Shown here in pieces: positions 22,628-31,434 of a DNA stretch of 64,000 nucleotides. The stretch's first letter is position 1; the number at the start of each line of letters is the position of its first letter. Location: NCBI RefSeq assembly GCF_003814555.1, contig NZ_RKQN01000002.1, positions 62,001 through 126,000 of the forward strand, read 5' to 3'. Both the position numbers and the translations under genes were made by a program. The DNA comes from Vulcaniibacterium tengchongense. GTDB lineage: Bacteria; Pseudomonadota; Gammaproteobacteria; Xanthomonadales; Xanthomonadaceae. The notes under the pieces are model-generated. The model was not told the origin of the DNA. It was given only the letters and a program-made list of their open reading frames with translations, and did no database searches.

Positions 22628-23070
22628 AGCTGCAGGTCGAGCAGCTCCTCGCTCAGATCCTCGTCAGAGATGGTCTGACGGATCTGCGCGTGGTGCGCCT
22701 GCTCGCTCCACAACTCGAACTTGTCGCCCATGCCCAGCAGCACCGCCTTCTTCTCGATCCCGACCGCGGCGCGATGGCTGGCGGGGATGGAGATGCGGCC
22801 GTTGCCGTCGAGCTCGACGAACGCCGCCGCGCCGACCAGCTTCAGCTGCATCGAGCGGTTGACCTTCTTGGCCTTGGGCAGGGCGTTGACCTGGTCGCGC
22901 ACGCGCTCCCAGACCGCCTGCGGGTAGAGGTACAGGGAGCCGGACTCGAACGGGTTGTAGGTGATCACCAGGCGGTTGCCGCACTCGCGCGCGACCAGGT
23001 CGCGGTAGGCGGTGGGCACCGCCAGCCGGCCCTTGTCGTCGATCGTGATGGCGGTCTCGCCTTGGAACAT
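22624..23070 (-). CDS. mraZ: Transcriptional regulator MraZ
   Basis: MraZ is a DNA-binding repressor of its own dcw operon. It has 148 residues with two AbrB/MraZ-type swapped-hairpin repeats: [20 protein letters not shown] near the start and [19 protein letters not shown] in the second half. It is the first gene of the cluster. A strong promoter (23154-23182) and three spaced GGG boxes (23131-23154) lie just upstream, which fits autoregulation. Confidence 0.97.
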   Translation of the reverse strand: MFQGETAITIDDKGRLAVPTAYRDLVARECGNRLVITYNPFESGSLYLYPQAVWERVRDQVNALPKAKKVNRSMQLKLVGAAAFVELDGNGRISIPASHRAAVGIEKKAVLLGMGDKFELWSEQAHHAQIRQTISDEDLSEELLDLQL

Positions 23071-23130
23071 CCGGCACCTGTTGTGGCCGCCTCTACGCGG
23101 GCGGCTTCATGTCACCGAAAACCACGAAAA

Positions 23131-23154
23131 ACCCGGTTTTCCCTCAGATGCCCA
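23131..23154 (-). promoter_or_regulatory. Putative MraZ operator
   Basis: Three GGG triplets on the minus strand (complement of CCC at 23132-23134, 23141-23143 and 23151-23153) are spaced by 9-10 bases and lie just downstream of the -10 box. MraZ is known to bind direct repeats with a GGG core at about one helical turn. The match is by pattern only. Confidence 0.55.
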
Positions 23155-23182
23155 CCTTAGGCACGCCCGCCAGGGTTGTCAA
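23154..23182 (-). promoter_or_regulatory. Sigma70 promoter of the dcw operon (PmraZ)
   Basis: TTGACA (-35, 23177-23182) and TAAGGT (-10, 23154-23159) with a 17-base spacer on the minus strand. This is the best promoter match in the window. Transcription would start near 23147, about 77 bases before the mraZ ATG, inside the GGG repeats. Confidence 0.75.
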
Positions 23183-23282
23183 CAGCTTTCCTCGCGCAAT
23201 TTCGCTTTGCGCATCAAAGGCTTGCGCAGAACTTCACAGTCTTATTCAAGAGTTATCCACTAGCCCTTGTTTCGTCTCATCT

Positions 23283-23806
23283 TTTGAGACGGACGGCCTT
23301 GGCCCGCCCGCGGACGCGGCCAGGATCGGCGTTCGGGCCACGACCGCGCCGCGGCGCAGCAACGCGGCGACGGTGCGCGCCGGGCGAGCGCATGGAGCAG
23401 CCGGCGGCCCGGATGCTGACCGCCGGCGCAGGGCGCCTTCCGACTTGACCGCCCAGAGCGGGCTTCGCGCCCGCCGGGGGATGGCACGCCGGACGCCGGG
23501 TATCGACCCGAACGCCGCCCGGCCCGGGCGGCAGGCATCGAACGTTCGCGGTCGCGGCGAGTGGCGACCGCCGCGGGTTCCGGCAGGCCCCCGGGGCTTG
23601 GTTGCGGCGTGCCCGGCGCGTCGTCCGGCGTGGCCGCAGCGCGCTACGGGGATCGGCCCGCGCGCCCGGGCCGGCCCGCGGGCGCGCCGATACCGACGGC
23701 GTCCGTTCCCGGGATGCGCCCCGTTCGCGCGCCCCGCGTACGGGCGCCGATGGCGCGTGAACGATGCCGCCGGCGGCGGTTTCGCAGCCGGCGGCCCATG
23801 TAGGGA
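23283..23806. other. Spacer between the dcw promoter and rnpB, no gene supported
   Basis: About 520 bases of GC-rich sequence. The open frames here are Arg/Ala/Pro-rich, have no recognisable domain or ribosome binding site, and look like random frames. The part next to the mraZ promoter (23190-23280) is AT-rich and holds a near-match to a DnaA box (23253-23261, one mismatch to TTATCCACA). Nothing else was recognised. Confidence 0.5.
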
Positions 23807-23807
23807 G

Positions 23808-24162
23808 CGCGGAGCCGGCCGATAAGCCGGGTTCTGTCGTGGACAGTCATTCCTCTGGGCGCCGCGTCGCCGCGGCGCTCAAGCAGCCTACCCGGAGACA
23901 CCGCGGGCCGCGGCATCGTCTCCCTATTTGGCCTTGCTCCCGGTGGGGTTTGCCGTGCCGGTCCGTTGCCGGACTCGCGGTGCGCTCTTACCGCACCGTT
24001 TCACCCTTGCCACGCGCGTCTTGCGACGCCGTTCGGCGGTCTGCTCTCTGTTGCACTTTCCGTCGGCTCGCGCCGCCCAGGCGTTACCTGGCACCGTGCC
24101 CTGTGGAGCCCGGACTTTCCTCGACGCGCTCGCGCGCGCCGCGACTGCCTGGCCGACTCCGC
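23808..24162 (-). ncRNA. rnpB: RNase P RNA, bacterial class A
   Basis: The minus strand carries the universally conserved RNase P segments in order: GAGGAAAGTCCGGGCTCC, GCCAGGTAACGCCTGG, AGTGCAACAGAGAGCA, AAGGGTGAAACGGTGCGG, TAAGAGCGCACCGCG, GGAGCAAGGCCAAATAGG, GGGTAGGCTGCTTGAG and AATGACTGTCCACGACAGAA followed by CCCGGCTTATCGG. The ends pair as stem P1 (GGAGTCGGCC with GGCCGGCTCC), which sets the borders to within a few bases. The RNA is the catalytic subunit that trims the 5' leader from tRNA precursors. Length (about 353) fits class A. A TAGAAT box lies just upstream. Confidence 0.96.
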
Positions 24163-24169
24163 GGAGCGC

Positions 24170-24199
24170 ATTCTACGGCTTGCGTCCGCGAATGCCCAA
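24170..24199 (-). promoter_or_regulatory. Promoter of rnpB
   Basis: TAGAAT (24170-24175) and TTGGGC (24194-24199) with an 18-base spacer on the minus strand. This places the start of transcription about 7 bases downstream of the -10 box, at the 5' end of the RNase P RNA. Confidence 0.6.
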
Positions 24200-24367
24200 G
24201 GTTCTCCGCGCGGACTACGGGGCCCGCTCAGGTCGGCCTCCAAGCCGCGGCCGCCGCGCGCCGCCTTCTCGCAAGGGCCATCCTCCGGGAGAGCCGCCCG
24301 CAAGCCGCAGCCCGCCCGTCGTCCCGCCCGGCCGGACCGGCGGCGTCGGCAGGTACGAACCGCAGCC

Positions 24368-25207
24368 TCATTCGCCGCCGTACAGCGCCTTGCGCGGCGC
24401 GCCGCTCAGCTCGGCGGCGAGCCTGGCCGCCTGCGAGGGCTTGAGGTATTCGCTCAGCCTGGCGTAGAGGCGCTGGCCTTCGGCGATGCGGGCGTCCGCG
24501 TCCTCGCCGGCGCCCTGCACGATCAGCACGAACTCGCCCTTGCGCTGGTCGGGGTCGGCGGCGACGCGTTCGCGCAGCGCGCCCAGCGGGCCGTCGAGCA
24601 CGGTCTCGAACAGCTTGGTCAGCTCGCGCGCGAGCGCGGCCGGGCGCCCGGCGCCGAACGCGGCGACCAGGTCGTCCAGCGTCTCCGCGATCCGGTGCGC
24701 GGACTCGTAGAAGATCAGCGTGCGCGTTTCGCCGGCGAGCCGCGCCAGGCGCTCGCGGCGCGCCGCGGCCTTGGCCGGGAGGAAGCCTTCGAAGGCGAAA
24801 CGGTCGCTGGGCAGGCCGGCGACGCTGAGCGCGGCGATCGCGGCGCACGGCCCCGGCACCGGCGAGACCCGCACGCCGGCCGCACGCGCGGCCCGCACCA
24901 GGCGGAAGCCGGGGTCGCTGACCAGCGGCGTGCCGGCGTCGGACACCAGCGCCAGCGACTCCCCGCCCTGCAGGCGCGCGACCAGTTGCGCCGCCTGCGC
25001 GTCCTCGTTGTGCTGGTGCAGCGCGAGCAACGGCCGCTCCAGGCCGAAGTGGCTCAGCAGCTGGCGGGTGCGGCGGGTGTCCTCGGCGCAGACCGCGGCG
25101 ACCGACTTCAGCACCTCCAGCGCGCGCGGCGGCAGGTCGCCGAGGTTGCCGATCGGCGTGGCGACCACGTGCAAGGTCCCGGAAGCCGGGGGGGAAACGG
25201 CGTGCAT
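24368..25207 (-). CDS. rsmI: 16S rRNA (cytidine1402-2'-O)-methyltransferase RsmI
   Basis: RsmI methylates the ribose of C1402 in 16S rRNA, the same base that RsmH methylates. It has 279 residues. The tetrapyrrole-methylase fold shows LHVVATPIGNLGDLPPRAL, CAEDTRRTRQLLSHFG, LALVSDAGTPLVSDPG and SPVPGPCAAIAALSVAGLP. The C-terminal part has FYESAHRIAETL and LARELTKLFE. The gene is divergent from lpoA with a palindromic promoter region between, as in E. coli (yraL/yraM). Confidence 0.96.
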   Translation of the reverse strand: MHAVSPPASGTLHVVATPIGNLGDLPPRALEVLKSVAAVCAEDTRRTRQLLSHFGLERPLLALHQHNEDAQAAQLVARLQGGESLALVSDAGTPLVSDPGFRLVRAARAAGVRVSPVPGPCAAIAALSVAGLPSDRFAFEGFLPAKAAARRERLARLAGETRTLIFYESAHRIAETLDDLVAAFGAGRPAALARELTKLFETVLDGPLGALRERVAADPDQRKGEFVLIVQGAGEDADARIAEGQRLYARLSEYLKPSQAARLAAELSGAPRKALYGGE

Positions 25208-25225
25208 CGTGCGTCCAGGAAAGGG

Positions 25226-25245
25226 CCGGTTAGAATCCTAACCGG
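25226..25245. promoter_or_regulatory. Palindrome in the rsmI-lpoA divergent promoter region
   Basis: A perfect 8-bp inverted repeat (25226-25233 and 25238-25245) with a 4-base spacer, 75 bases of intergenic sequence in total. The sequence reads TAGAAT on the plus strand (25231-25236) and TAGGAT on the minus strand, so both divergent genes could use -10 boxes inside it. It could be a regulator site, but no binding protein is suggested. Confidence 0.45.
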
Positions 25246-25282
25246 TCCACCACACGCGCCGCAGCGCGGCGGATACTTGCCG

Positions 25283-26725
25283 ATGAGCCCGATTCCCGAT
25301 CGACGGATGCCGCGGCGACGCGCGCCGAACCCGCCACGCCGCTTCGCCGTGCGCGGCGTTCTCGTCGCGCTGTGCTGCGCCGCGCTGCTCGGCGGCTGCG
25401 CCAGCGTCGGCGGGCGGCCGGGCGGCGCGCCGGCGCAGGCCAGCCGCGACCCGGCCGTGGGCCAGGCGCTGGCGCAAGCCGCGGAACTGGCCCGCGCCGG
25501 CGCCGCGCTGAACGGTCGCGCGCGCGGCGAGAACCATCGCCAGATCGAGCGCCTGCTCGCCGGCATCGACGACGCCAGCCTGGCGCGCGAAGCGGCCGCG
25601 CTCGCCGCCGCCGACCCGCTCTACAACCACGTCGGCCAGGCGCTGCTGCGGCGCGGCCTGCCGCTGCCGCGGCCGTTCGACCGCAGCGGCTGGCGCTTCG
25701 GCGCCGCCGACCGCCCCGCCGCCGAGAGCGACGGCTACCGCCCGCCGCTGCGCCTGGCGGTGCTGCTGCCGCTGTCCGGCGGCCTGGCCACCGCGGCGCA
25801 ACCGGTGCGCGACGGCTTCCTCGCCGGCTACTACGGCGAACGGCGCCGGCGTCCCGAGGTCACCTTCTACGACACCGCCGGCAGCAGCGCCGGCGCGCTC
25901 TCCGCCTATGACAAGGCCGCGGCCGAGGGCAACGATTTCGTGCTCGGCCCGCTCGGCCGCGACGAGGTCGTCGCGCTGTTCGCGCGCGGCACGCTGCCGG
26001 TGCCGGTGCTGGCATTGAACCGCGACCAGGACCCGCCGCCGCCCGGCCACGCCGGCTTCTCGCTCTCGCCCGAGGACGAGGGCGTGGCCGCGGCCGAGCA
26101 CCTGCTGCGCCAGGGCGCGCGCCGGGTGCTGGTGATCGGCGGCGGCGACGACACCCAGCGCCGCGCGGTGGCGAGCCTGCGCGCGCGCCTGGAAGAGCGC
26201 GGCGGCGCGGTCACCGACGTGGTCGGCGAAGGCGTCGCCGACCTGGCGCCGTTCGCGAACCAGGCGGGCGGCGTCGACGCGGTATACCTGGCCGTGCGCG
26301 GCCCGGCCGCGCGCGCGCTGATGCCGAGGCTGGCGCTGGCCGGGTTGGCCGGCAAGCCGCGGGTGGCGACCTCGCAGCTGCTCTCGGGCACCGGCAAGCC
26401 GGAGGAAGACCGCGTGCTCGACGGCATCGCCTTCCCGAGCGAGACCTGGACCGCCGGCGGCGGCGTGCGCGGCCTGCCGGCCGCGGCTTCGGTCGCGGCG
26501 CAGCTGCCGACCGCGCGCGGCGCGGCGGCGAGGCTGTTCGCGTTCGGCTACGACGCCTGGCTGCTGGCCGCCTACTTCGAGCACCTGGCCACGACCACCG
26601 ACGACATCGCCGGCGCCACCGGCGTGCTGCGCCTGGACGGCTTCGGCAACGTGCTGCGCACGCCGGCGTGGTCGACCTTCAGCGGCGGCGTCGCGGTGCC
26701 GCTGGCGGATGCCGCGCGCCGTTGA
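25283..26725 (+). CDS. lpoA: Penicillin-binding protein activator LpoA (LppC family lipoprotein)
   Basis: The 480-residue protein begins with a basic region and a hydrophobic stretch ending in a lipobox (LLGGC, Cys39), so it is an outer-membrane lipoprotein. The main part (from about 145) is a periplasmic-binding-like fold: [28 protein letters not shown], then [15 protein letters not shown] and [15 protein letters not shown]. This is the LppC family, whose E. coli member LpoA stimulates PBP1A. The N-terminal helical repeat domain of LpoA is short here. The ATG at 25283 was chosen, and another lies 8 codons later. It overlaps yraN by 17 bases. Confidence 0.9.
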   Translation: MSPIPDRRMPRRRAPNPPRRFAVRGVLVALCCAALLGGCASVGGRPGGAPAQASRDPAVGQALAQAAELARAGAALNGRARGENHRQIERLLAGIDDASLAREAAALAAADPLYNHVGQALLRRGLPLPRPFDRSGWRFGAADRPAAESDGYRPPLRLAVLLPLSGGLATAAQPVRDGFLAGYYGERRRRPEVTFYDTAGSSAGALSAYDKAAAEGNDFVLGPLGRDEVVALFARGTLPVPVLALNRDQDPPPPGHAGFSLSPEDEGVAAAEHLLRQGARRVLVIGGGDDTQRRAVASLRARLEERGGAVTDVVGEGVADLAPFANQAGGVDAVYLAVRGPAARALMPRLALAGLAGKPRVATSQLLSGTGKPEEDRVLDGIAFPSETWTAGGGVRGLPAAASVAAQLPTARGAAARLFAFGYDAWLLAAYFEHLATTTDDIAGATGVLRLDGFGNVLRTPAWSTFSGGVAVPLADAARR

Positions 26726-27089
26726 CCGGCGCGGCCGCGGCGCGGCGGTCGAGGCCGCTGCCCGCGCCTGGCTGCGGCGCGCCGGCCTGCGCGACCTGGC
26801 CGCCAACGCCGGCTTCCGGGTCGGCGAGCTCGACCTGGTGATGCTCGACGGCGACACGCTGGTGTTCGTCGAGGTGCGCTATCGCCGCGACCCGCGCTTC
26901 GGCGGCGGCGCCGCGTCGATCGACCTGCGCAAGCGCCGCCGCCTGCTGCTCGCCGCGCAGGCCTTCCTCGCCGCGCATCCGCGCTACGCGCAGGCCGGCT
27001 GCCGCTTCGACGTGATCGAGGCCGACGGCGACCCCGACGCGCCGCGCCTGCACTGGCTGCGCGACGCCTTCCGCGCCGACGATTGCTGA
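26709..27089 (+). CDS. yraN: YraN family protein (UPF0102)
   Basis: A 126-residue protein with the restriction-endonuclease-like core: [20 protein letters not shown], then [21 protein letters not shown]. The E-D-ExV arrangement resembles a nuclease active site, though the usual lysine after EV is an arginine here. Its role is unproven. It follows lpoA with a 17-base overlap, as in E. coli, so the two are translated together. Confidence 0.9.
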   Translation: MPRAVDRRGRGAAVEAAARAWLRRAGLRDLAANAGFRVGELDLVMLDGDTLVFVEVRYRRDPRFGGGAASIDLRKRRRLLLAAQAFLAAHPRYAQAGCRFDVIEADGDPDAPRLHWLRDAFRADDC

Positions 27090-27276
27090 GCCCGGGCGCC
27101 GCGTCCGGCGGCCGCCGCGGATTTTCGCGGCTGCGCACGGGGTCGGACACCCGGGCGCCGCGGTCGGGTCGGCGGCCGCGCGTTGGCGCCCTGCCGCTCG
27201 CGGACTCGCCCGGCGGAATCCCGCGCGCACGGGGAGGCGATCGCCCGAACGCCCGCGCCGCGCGCATCCGCGCGAA

Positions 27277-27290
27277 TCCCGCCGGCGGGA
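27277..27290. repeat. REP-like palindrome
   Basis: A 14-base perfect palindrome (TCCCGCC and its complement) within the longer REP-type sequence AATCCCGCCGGCGGGAATCC, in the spacer before the FAD-linked oxidase. It resembles the REP-like units that flank the GIY-YIG remnant near 55430 and 55815. Confidence 0.5.
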
Positions 27291-27334
27291 ATCCAGCCCG
27301 GCGCGGCGCATCGGCGGCGCGCTATCCTCGCGCG

Positions 27335-28717
27335 ATGACTCCGCTTCCGCGCGCGCTGCATCGCGAACTGGCCGCCGTGCTCGGCGACGGCTGGCGCGTC
27401 GATCCGAACGAGCGCCTGGCGTACGCCTACGACAACTCGCGCCGGCAGGCGCTGCCCGACGCGGTCGCGCTGCCGGTGGAGCGCGGGCAGGTGGTCGCGC
27501 TGGTGCGCGCCTGCCGCGCGCACCGGGTGCCGGTGATCGCGCGCGGCCGCGGCACCAACACCACCGGCGCCGCGGTGCCGGTGGCCGGCGGCGTGGTGGT
27601 CTCGTTCGAGCGCATGAACCGCATCCTCGCGATCCGCCCCGGCGACCGCTGCGCGGTGGTCGAACCCGGCGTGCTCAACGGCGAGCTGCAGGCCGCGCTC
27701 GAGCCGCACGGGCTGTTCTGGCCGCCGGACCCGACCAGCGCCGGCTACAGCACCGTCGGCGGCAACCTGGCCTGCAACGCCGGCGGGCCGCGCGCGGTGA
27801 AGTACGGCGCCAGCCGCGACAACGTGCTCGCGTTGGGCGCGGTCGCCGGCACCGGCGAACCGATCCGCTGCGGCACGGCCACCACCAAGGGCGCGACCGG
27901 CTACGACCTGCAACGGCTGCTGGTCGGCAGCGAAGGCACGCTGGCGCTGATCGTCGAGGCGACGCTGCGGCTGACGCCGTTGCCGCCGGCGCGGCGCGCG
28001 TTGCGCGCGCTGTATCGCGACGTCGCGGCCGCGGCGCGCGCGGTGGCGCGGCTGATGGCGCAGCCGGTCACGCCGTCGATGCTGGAGTTCATGGACGCCA
28101 CCGCGGTGCGGCTGGCGCGCGAGGTCGGGGGCGCCGACCTGCCGCCGGAGGCCGGCGCACTGCTGATGATCGAAGCCGACGGCGACGCGCAGACGCTGCC
28201 GCACGCGGTGGAGGCGCTGATGCGCGCGGCCGCGGGCGAAGGCCTGGTGGCGATCGACGACGCCGCCGACGAGGCCGCGCGCGAGCGGCTGTGGGCGGCG
28301 CGCAAGGCGCTGTCGCCGGCGCTGCGCACGCTCGCGCCGGGCAAGATCAACGAGGACGTGGTGGTGCCGGTCTCGCGCATCCCGGAACTGGTCGACGGCG
28401 TGCAGGCGCTGGCGCGCGAGTTCGCGCTGCCCATCGTCTGCTTCGGCCATGCCGGCAACGGCAACCTGCACGTCAACCTGCTGTTCGATCCGGCCGACGC
28501 CGGGCAGGGCGCGCGCGCCGAGGCGGCGCTGGCGCGGGTGTTCGCGCTGGCCCTCGCGCTCGGCGGCACGCTGTCGGGCGAGCACGGCATCGGCCTGGCC
28601 AAGCGCGCGTTCCTGCCGCAGGCGATCGACCCGCCGACCTTGGCGCTGATGCGCGCGGTCAAGGCGGCGTTCGATCCGGACGGCATCCTCAACCCGGGCA
28701 AGCTGCTGCCGGACTGA
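27335..28717 (+). CDS. FAD-binding oxidase, GlcD / D-2-hydroxyacid dehydrogenase type
   Basis: A 460-residue flavoprotein. The N-terminal FAD-binding (PCMH) domain has VPVIARGRGTNTTGAAVPV, RCAVVEPGVLNGELQ, STVGGNLACNAGGPRAVKYG and LLVGSEGTLALIVEATLRL. The C-terminal FAD-oxidase domain has CFGHAGNGNLHVNLLFDP with metal-binding histidines and LSGEHGIGLAKRAFL near the end, followed by the ILNPGKLLP finish. Family members oxidise D-lactate, glycolate or D-2-hydroxyglutarate. The exact substrate cannot be read from the sequence. A TATCCT -10 box lies just before the start codon, so the leader would be very short. Confidence 0.93.
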   Translation: MTPLPRALHRELAAVLGDGWRVDPNERLAYAYDNSRRQALPDAVALPVERGQVVALVRACRAHRVPVIARGRGTNTTGAAVPVAGGVVVSFERMNRILAIRPGDRCAVVEPGVLNGELQAALEPHGLFWPPDPTSAGYSTVGGNLACNAGGPRAVKYGASRDNVLALGAVAGTGEPIRCGTATTKGATGYDLQRLLVGSEGTLALIVEATLRLTPLPPARRALRALYRDVAAAARAVARLMAQPVTPSMLEFMDATAVRLAREVGGADLPPEAGALLMIEADGDAQTLPHAVEALMRAAAGEGLVAIDDAADEAARERLWAARKALSPALRTLAPGKINEDVVVPVSRIPELVDGVQALAREFALPIVCFGHAGNGNLHVNLLFDPADAGQGARAEAALARVFALALALGGTLSGEHGIGLAKRAFLPQAIDPPTLALMRAVKAAFDPDGILNPGKLLPD

Positions 28718-28749
28718 CGCCGGCGCTTGTTGCGCGCGGCCGCGGCCGT

Positions 28750-28755
28750 TAGGAT
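28750..28755 (+). promoter_or_regulatory. Putative -10 box upstream of the DUF2798 gene
   Basis: TAGGAT on the plus strand, 149 bases before the DUF2798 start codon. No good -35 box. The leader between holds REP-like palindromes (28816-28853). Confidence 0.3.
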
Positions 28756-28815
28756 GCCGCCGCGGTCGCGCAGCGGCCGTCGTAAGCGTTCACGTCAACC
28801 AACGCGCCACCCTCT

Positions 28816-28853
28816 CCGGCCATGCCGGGGCTCGGGCCTCCCGCACGCGCGGG
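28816..28853. repeat. Intergenic palindromes before the DUF2798 gene
   Basis: Two small palindromes: CCGGC-CAT-GCCGG at 28816-28828 and CCCGC-ACGC-GCGGG at 28840-28853. The first shares its core and the CACCCTC lead with the element at 7184-7206. A similar two-palindrome layout is seen in both places. Confidence 0.45.
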
Positions 28854-28898
28854 GGCGAAGGCGCCTTGCTTGACCGGATCGATCCCCAGGAAATCCGC

Positions 28899-29174
28899 AT
28901 GAACGCTGACTCGAAGAATTCCCGTACCCCCATGCTCGGCCTGCGCAAGCTGCCGGCGCGCTACGGCGCGGTGGTGATGCCGCTGCTGCTGTCGATCCTG
29001 ATGACCTGCATCGTGTCGCTGGTCAGCACGCTGCGCAGCGTCGGCGCCGGGCCCGACTTCCTGCGCCTGTGGCTGGGCGCCTGGGCGCTGTCCTGGTTGA
29101 TCGCCTTCCCGACCTTGCTCGCGGTGCTGCCGTTGGTGCGCCGCGCGACGGCGGCGATCGTGCGCTCGGCCTGA
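28899..29174 (+). CDS. DUF2798 domain small membrane protein
   Basis: A 91-residue protein with two membrane segments (about residues 26-44, VVMPLLLSILMTCIVSLVS, and 56-80, WLGAWALSWLIAFPTLLAVLP). The pattern LPARYGAVVMPLLLSILMT matches the DUF2798 family, whose function is unknown. The ATG at 28899 has AGGAAA at good spacing. It stands alone, followed by a hairpin at 29206-29221. Confidence 0.8.
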   Translation: MNADSKNSRTPMLGLRKLPARYGAVVMPLLLSILMTCIVSLVSTLRSVGAGPDFLRLWLGAWALSWLIAFPTLLAVLPLVRRATAAIVRSA

Positions 29175-29205
29175 ACCGCGCCACCCGGTTCCTCGCCCCT
29201 GCCCC

Positions 29206-29221
29206 CTCCCGCGAGCGGGAG
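29206..29221 (+). terminator. Hairpin after the DUF2798 gene
   Basis: CTCCCGC-GA-GCGGGAG, a perfect 7-bp stem about 30 bases after the stop codon, with CCCC and GGGG extending it around a bulge, then TTCT. The short T-run makes it a weak intrinsic terminator. This hairpin type is common as an intergenic repeat in Xanthomonadaceae. Confidence 0.4.
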
Positions 29222-29420
29222 AGGGGTTCTACGCAGCCGACCGTCCCGCGCGGCGGCAGGATCGTTCGTAGCGGATGCGCGCGCGGCGGAAAAGAAGGAT
29301 TCTTCGTAGCTGGAGCCCACGCGGCGGCGAGGGTTCCTCCGTAGCCGGGCGGCCCGCGTGCAGGGAAAGGAGCCGAGGCCGCGGCCGGCCGGCGGCGCGC
29401 CCACGGGCCGCCGACGGGAG

Positions 29421-30374
29421 CTAGGCGGCGCCGAAGTGCTCGTAGCCGGCGCGCGGCGGCGTCCAGCGCGCGCCTTCGGCGTCGAATACGGCCACGCCGC
29501 TGCCGGCGACGATGCGCCCGATCCAGCTCACCGGCGTGCCGCTCGCTTCGGCCGCGCGCTGCACCGCGTCGATCGCGGCGCTGGGCGCGGTGAAGCACAG
29601 TTCGTAGTCGTCGCCGCCGCTGGCCTGCAGCCCGCGCAATGCGTCGCCGGCGAACGCGCCGCGCAGCGCCGGCGAGGCCGGCAGCGCGTCCAGGTCCAGC
29701 TCGGCGCCGACGCCGCTGGCGCGGCAGACGTGGCCGAGGTCGGCGAGCAGCCCGTCCGAGACGTCGATCGCCGCATGGGCGAGGCCGGCCAGCGCGCGCC
29801 CCAGCGCGAGGCGCGGCGTCGGCCGGTCCAGGCGCGCGCGCAGCACCGGGTCGGCGGCGCCGCCCTGCCGCCATTGCGCCAGCGCCGCGGCGGCATCGCC
29901 GAGGGTGCCGCTGACCCAGACGTCGTCGCCGGCGCGGGCGCGGTCGCGGCGCAAGGCGCGCCCGGCCTCGGCCAGGCCATGGACGGTCACGCACGCCGAC
30001 AGCGGCCCGCGCGTGGTGTCGCCGCCGACCAGGGCGACGCGGTGGCGTTCCGCCAACGCCAGGAAGCCGTCGAGGAAGCCGTCGAGCCAGGCCGGGTCGG
30101 CCTGCGGCAGGGACAGCGACAGCGTGCACCAGGCCGGCTCGGCGCCCATCGCGGCCAGATCGGACAGGTTCACCGCCAGCGCCTTCCAGCCGATGTCGGC
30201 GGGCGCGCTGTCGCCGGGGAAGTGCACGCCGGCGTTGAGCGTGTCCGTGGCCACCACCAGGTGCCGCTCCGGCGGGACCCGCAGCAGCGCGGCGTCGTCG
30301 CCGATGCCCAACAGCACGTCGTCGCGCGAAGCGGCGCGGCGGCGGATGCGCTCGATCAGGTCGAATTCGGCCAT
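29421..30374 (-). CDS. thiL: Thiamine-monophosphate kinase ThiL
   Basis: ThiL phosphorylates thiamine monophosphate to the active cofactor thiamine diphosphate. It has 317 residues of the PurM/ThiL fold: FDLIERIRRRA at the start, GIGDDAALL, VVATDTLNAGVHFPGD, KALAVNLSDLAAMGAEP, VGGDTTRGPLSACVTVHG, AIDVSDGLLADLGHVC and GGDDYELCFT. All metal- and ATP-binding motifs look intact. It is the last gene of the ribE-ribBA-ribH-nusB-thiL run, 69 bases after nusB, as in many gammaproteobacteria. Confidence 0.97.
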   Translation of the reverse strand: MAEFDLIERIRRRAASRDDVLLGIGDDAALLRVPPERHLVVATDTLNAGVHFPGDSAPADIGWKALAVNLSDLAAMGAEPAWCTLSLSLPQADPAWLDGFLDGFLALAERHRVALVGGDTTRGPLSACVTVHGLAEAGRALRRDRARAGDDVWVSGTLGDAAAALAQWRQGGAADPVLRARLDRPTPRLALGRALAGLAHAAIDVSDGLLADLGHVCRASGVGAELDLDALPASPALRGAFAGDALRGLQASGGDDYELCFTAPSAAIDAVQRAAEASGTPVSWIGRIVAGSGVAVFDAEGARWTPPRAGYEHFGAA

Positions 30375-30443
30375 CGGTCCTCCTCGCCGGTCACTGCGGA
30401 GGCGCGCTCGCCCGCTCCGGGCGCTCGCCCGGGCGCGGCAGGG

Positions 30444-30902
30444 TCAGCGCGGGCGCGCCTGCACCTCGGCCGCGCGCCAGGCCGCGGCGGCGCGGTCGAG
30501 CACGCCGTTGACGTAGGTGTGGCCGTGCTCGGCGCCGAAGCGCTTGACCGTCTCGATCGCCTCGTTGATCACGACCTTGTACGGCACGTCCAGGCGCTGG
30601 CGCAGCTCGTAGGCGGCGATGCGCAGCGCCGCGCGTTCGACCGGGTCGACCTGGTCGACGTCGCGGTCGAGGAACGGCTGCAGCGCTTCGTCGAGCTCGG
30701 CGCAGTGCGCGTCGACGCCGCGCACCAGGTCCTCGAAGTACTCCAGGTCGGCGACTTCGTGCGCCTGCTCGTGGGCGAACTGGGCGATCACGTCGCGCGC
30801 GCTGGCGCCGGACATCTGCCAGGCGTACACCGCCTGCAGGGCGCGGCGGCGCGCGCGCGAGCGCGCGACCGGATCGATGCCGTCGCTGCGACGTCGGTTC
30901 AT
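30444..30902 (-). CDS. nusB: Transcription antitermination factor NusB
   Basis: NusB binds the boxA RNA of rRNA operons with NusE and prevents premature termination. It has 152 residues, all helical, with the family motifs [19 protein letters not shown] and [29 protein letters not shown]. The ATG at 30902 overlaps the ribH stop by 4 bases (ATGA), so the two are translationally coupled. Confidence 0.97.
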   Translation of the reverse strand: MNRRRSDGIDPVARSRARRRALQAVYAWQMSGASARDVIAQFAHEQAHEVADLEYFEDLVRGVDAHCAELDEALQPFLDRDVDQVDPVERAALRIAAYELRQRLDVPYKVVINEAIETVKRFGAEHGHTYVNGVLDRAAAAWRAAEVQARPR

Positions 30903-31366
30903 GGCAGTTGCCTCAGCAGGTGGCTCATTTCCAGCGCGGCCAGGGCCGCCTCCTCGCCCTTGTTGCCGTGGCTGCCGCCGGCGCGGGCCTCCGCGTCCTC
31001 GTGGCGTTCGACCGCGAGCACGCCGTTGGCCACCGGGACGCGGTAGTCGAGCGCGACCCGCATCAGCCCTTCGGCGCAGCGGTCGGCGACGTGCTCGTAG
31101 TGGCGGGTGTCGCCGCGCACCACGCAGCCGAGCGCGACCACCGCGGCGTGGCGCCCGGCGGCGGCCAGGCGCGCGGCCGCGAGCGGGATCTCCCACGCGC
31201 CCGGCACCCGCACCACGTCGACCGCGTCGTCGGCGACGCCGTTGTCGGCGAAGGTCTTGCGCGCGCCGGCCACCAGCGTGTCGGTGATGCGCGGGTTCCA
31301 GCGGCTGGCGATGATCGCGTAGCGCGCGCCTTCGGGGCTGCGCAGGTCGCCTTCGTAGTGGGTCAT
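30899..31366 (-). CDS. ribH: 6,7-dimethyl-8-ribityllumazine synthase RibH
   Basis: RibH joins the pyrimidine and the 4-carbon unit in the penultimate step of riboflavin synthesis. It has 155 residues. Motifs are [58 protein letters not shown] with the catalytic His, and the C-terminal [14 protein letters not shown]. Confidence 0.97.
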   Translation of the reverse strand: MTHYEGDLRSPEGARYAIIASRWNPRITDTLVAGARKTFADNGVADDAVDVVRVPGAWEIPLAAARLAAAGRHAAVVALGCVVRGDTRHYEHVADRCAEGLMRVALDYRVPVANGVLAVERHEDAEARAGGSHGNKGEEAALAALEMSHLLRQLP

Positions 31367-31434
31367 GGGCGTTCCGGCTAAAGGACGGACATTCTAGCTC
31401 GCTTCGGAAGCCCGCCGCGGCGACGGCGGCGCGC

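Noticed and set aside
23109-24444. Several plus-strand frames across the mraZ promoter and RNase P RNA
   Set aside because: They overlap a conserved structured RNA and a promoter, and show no domain.
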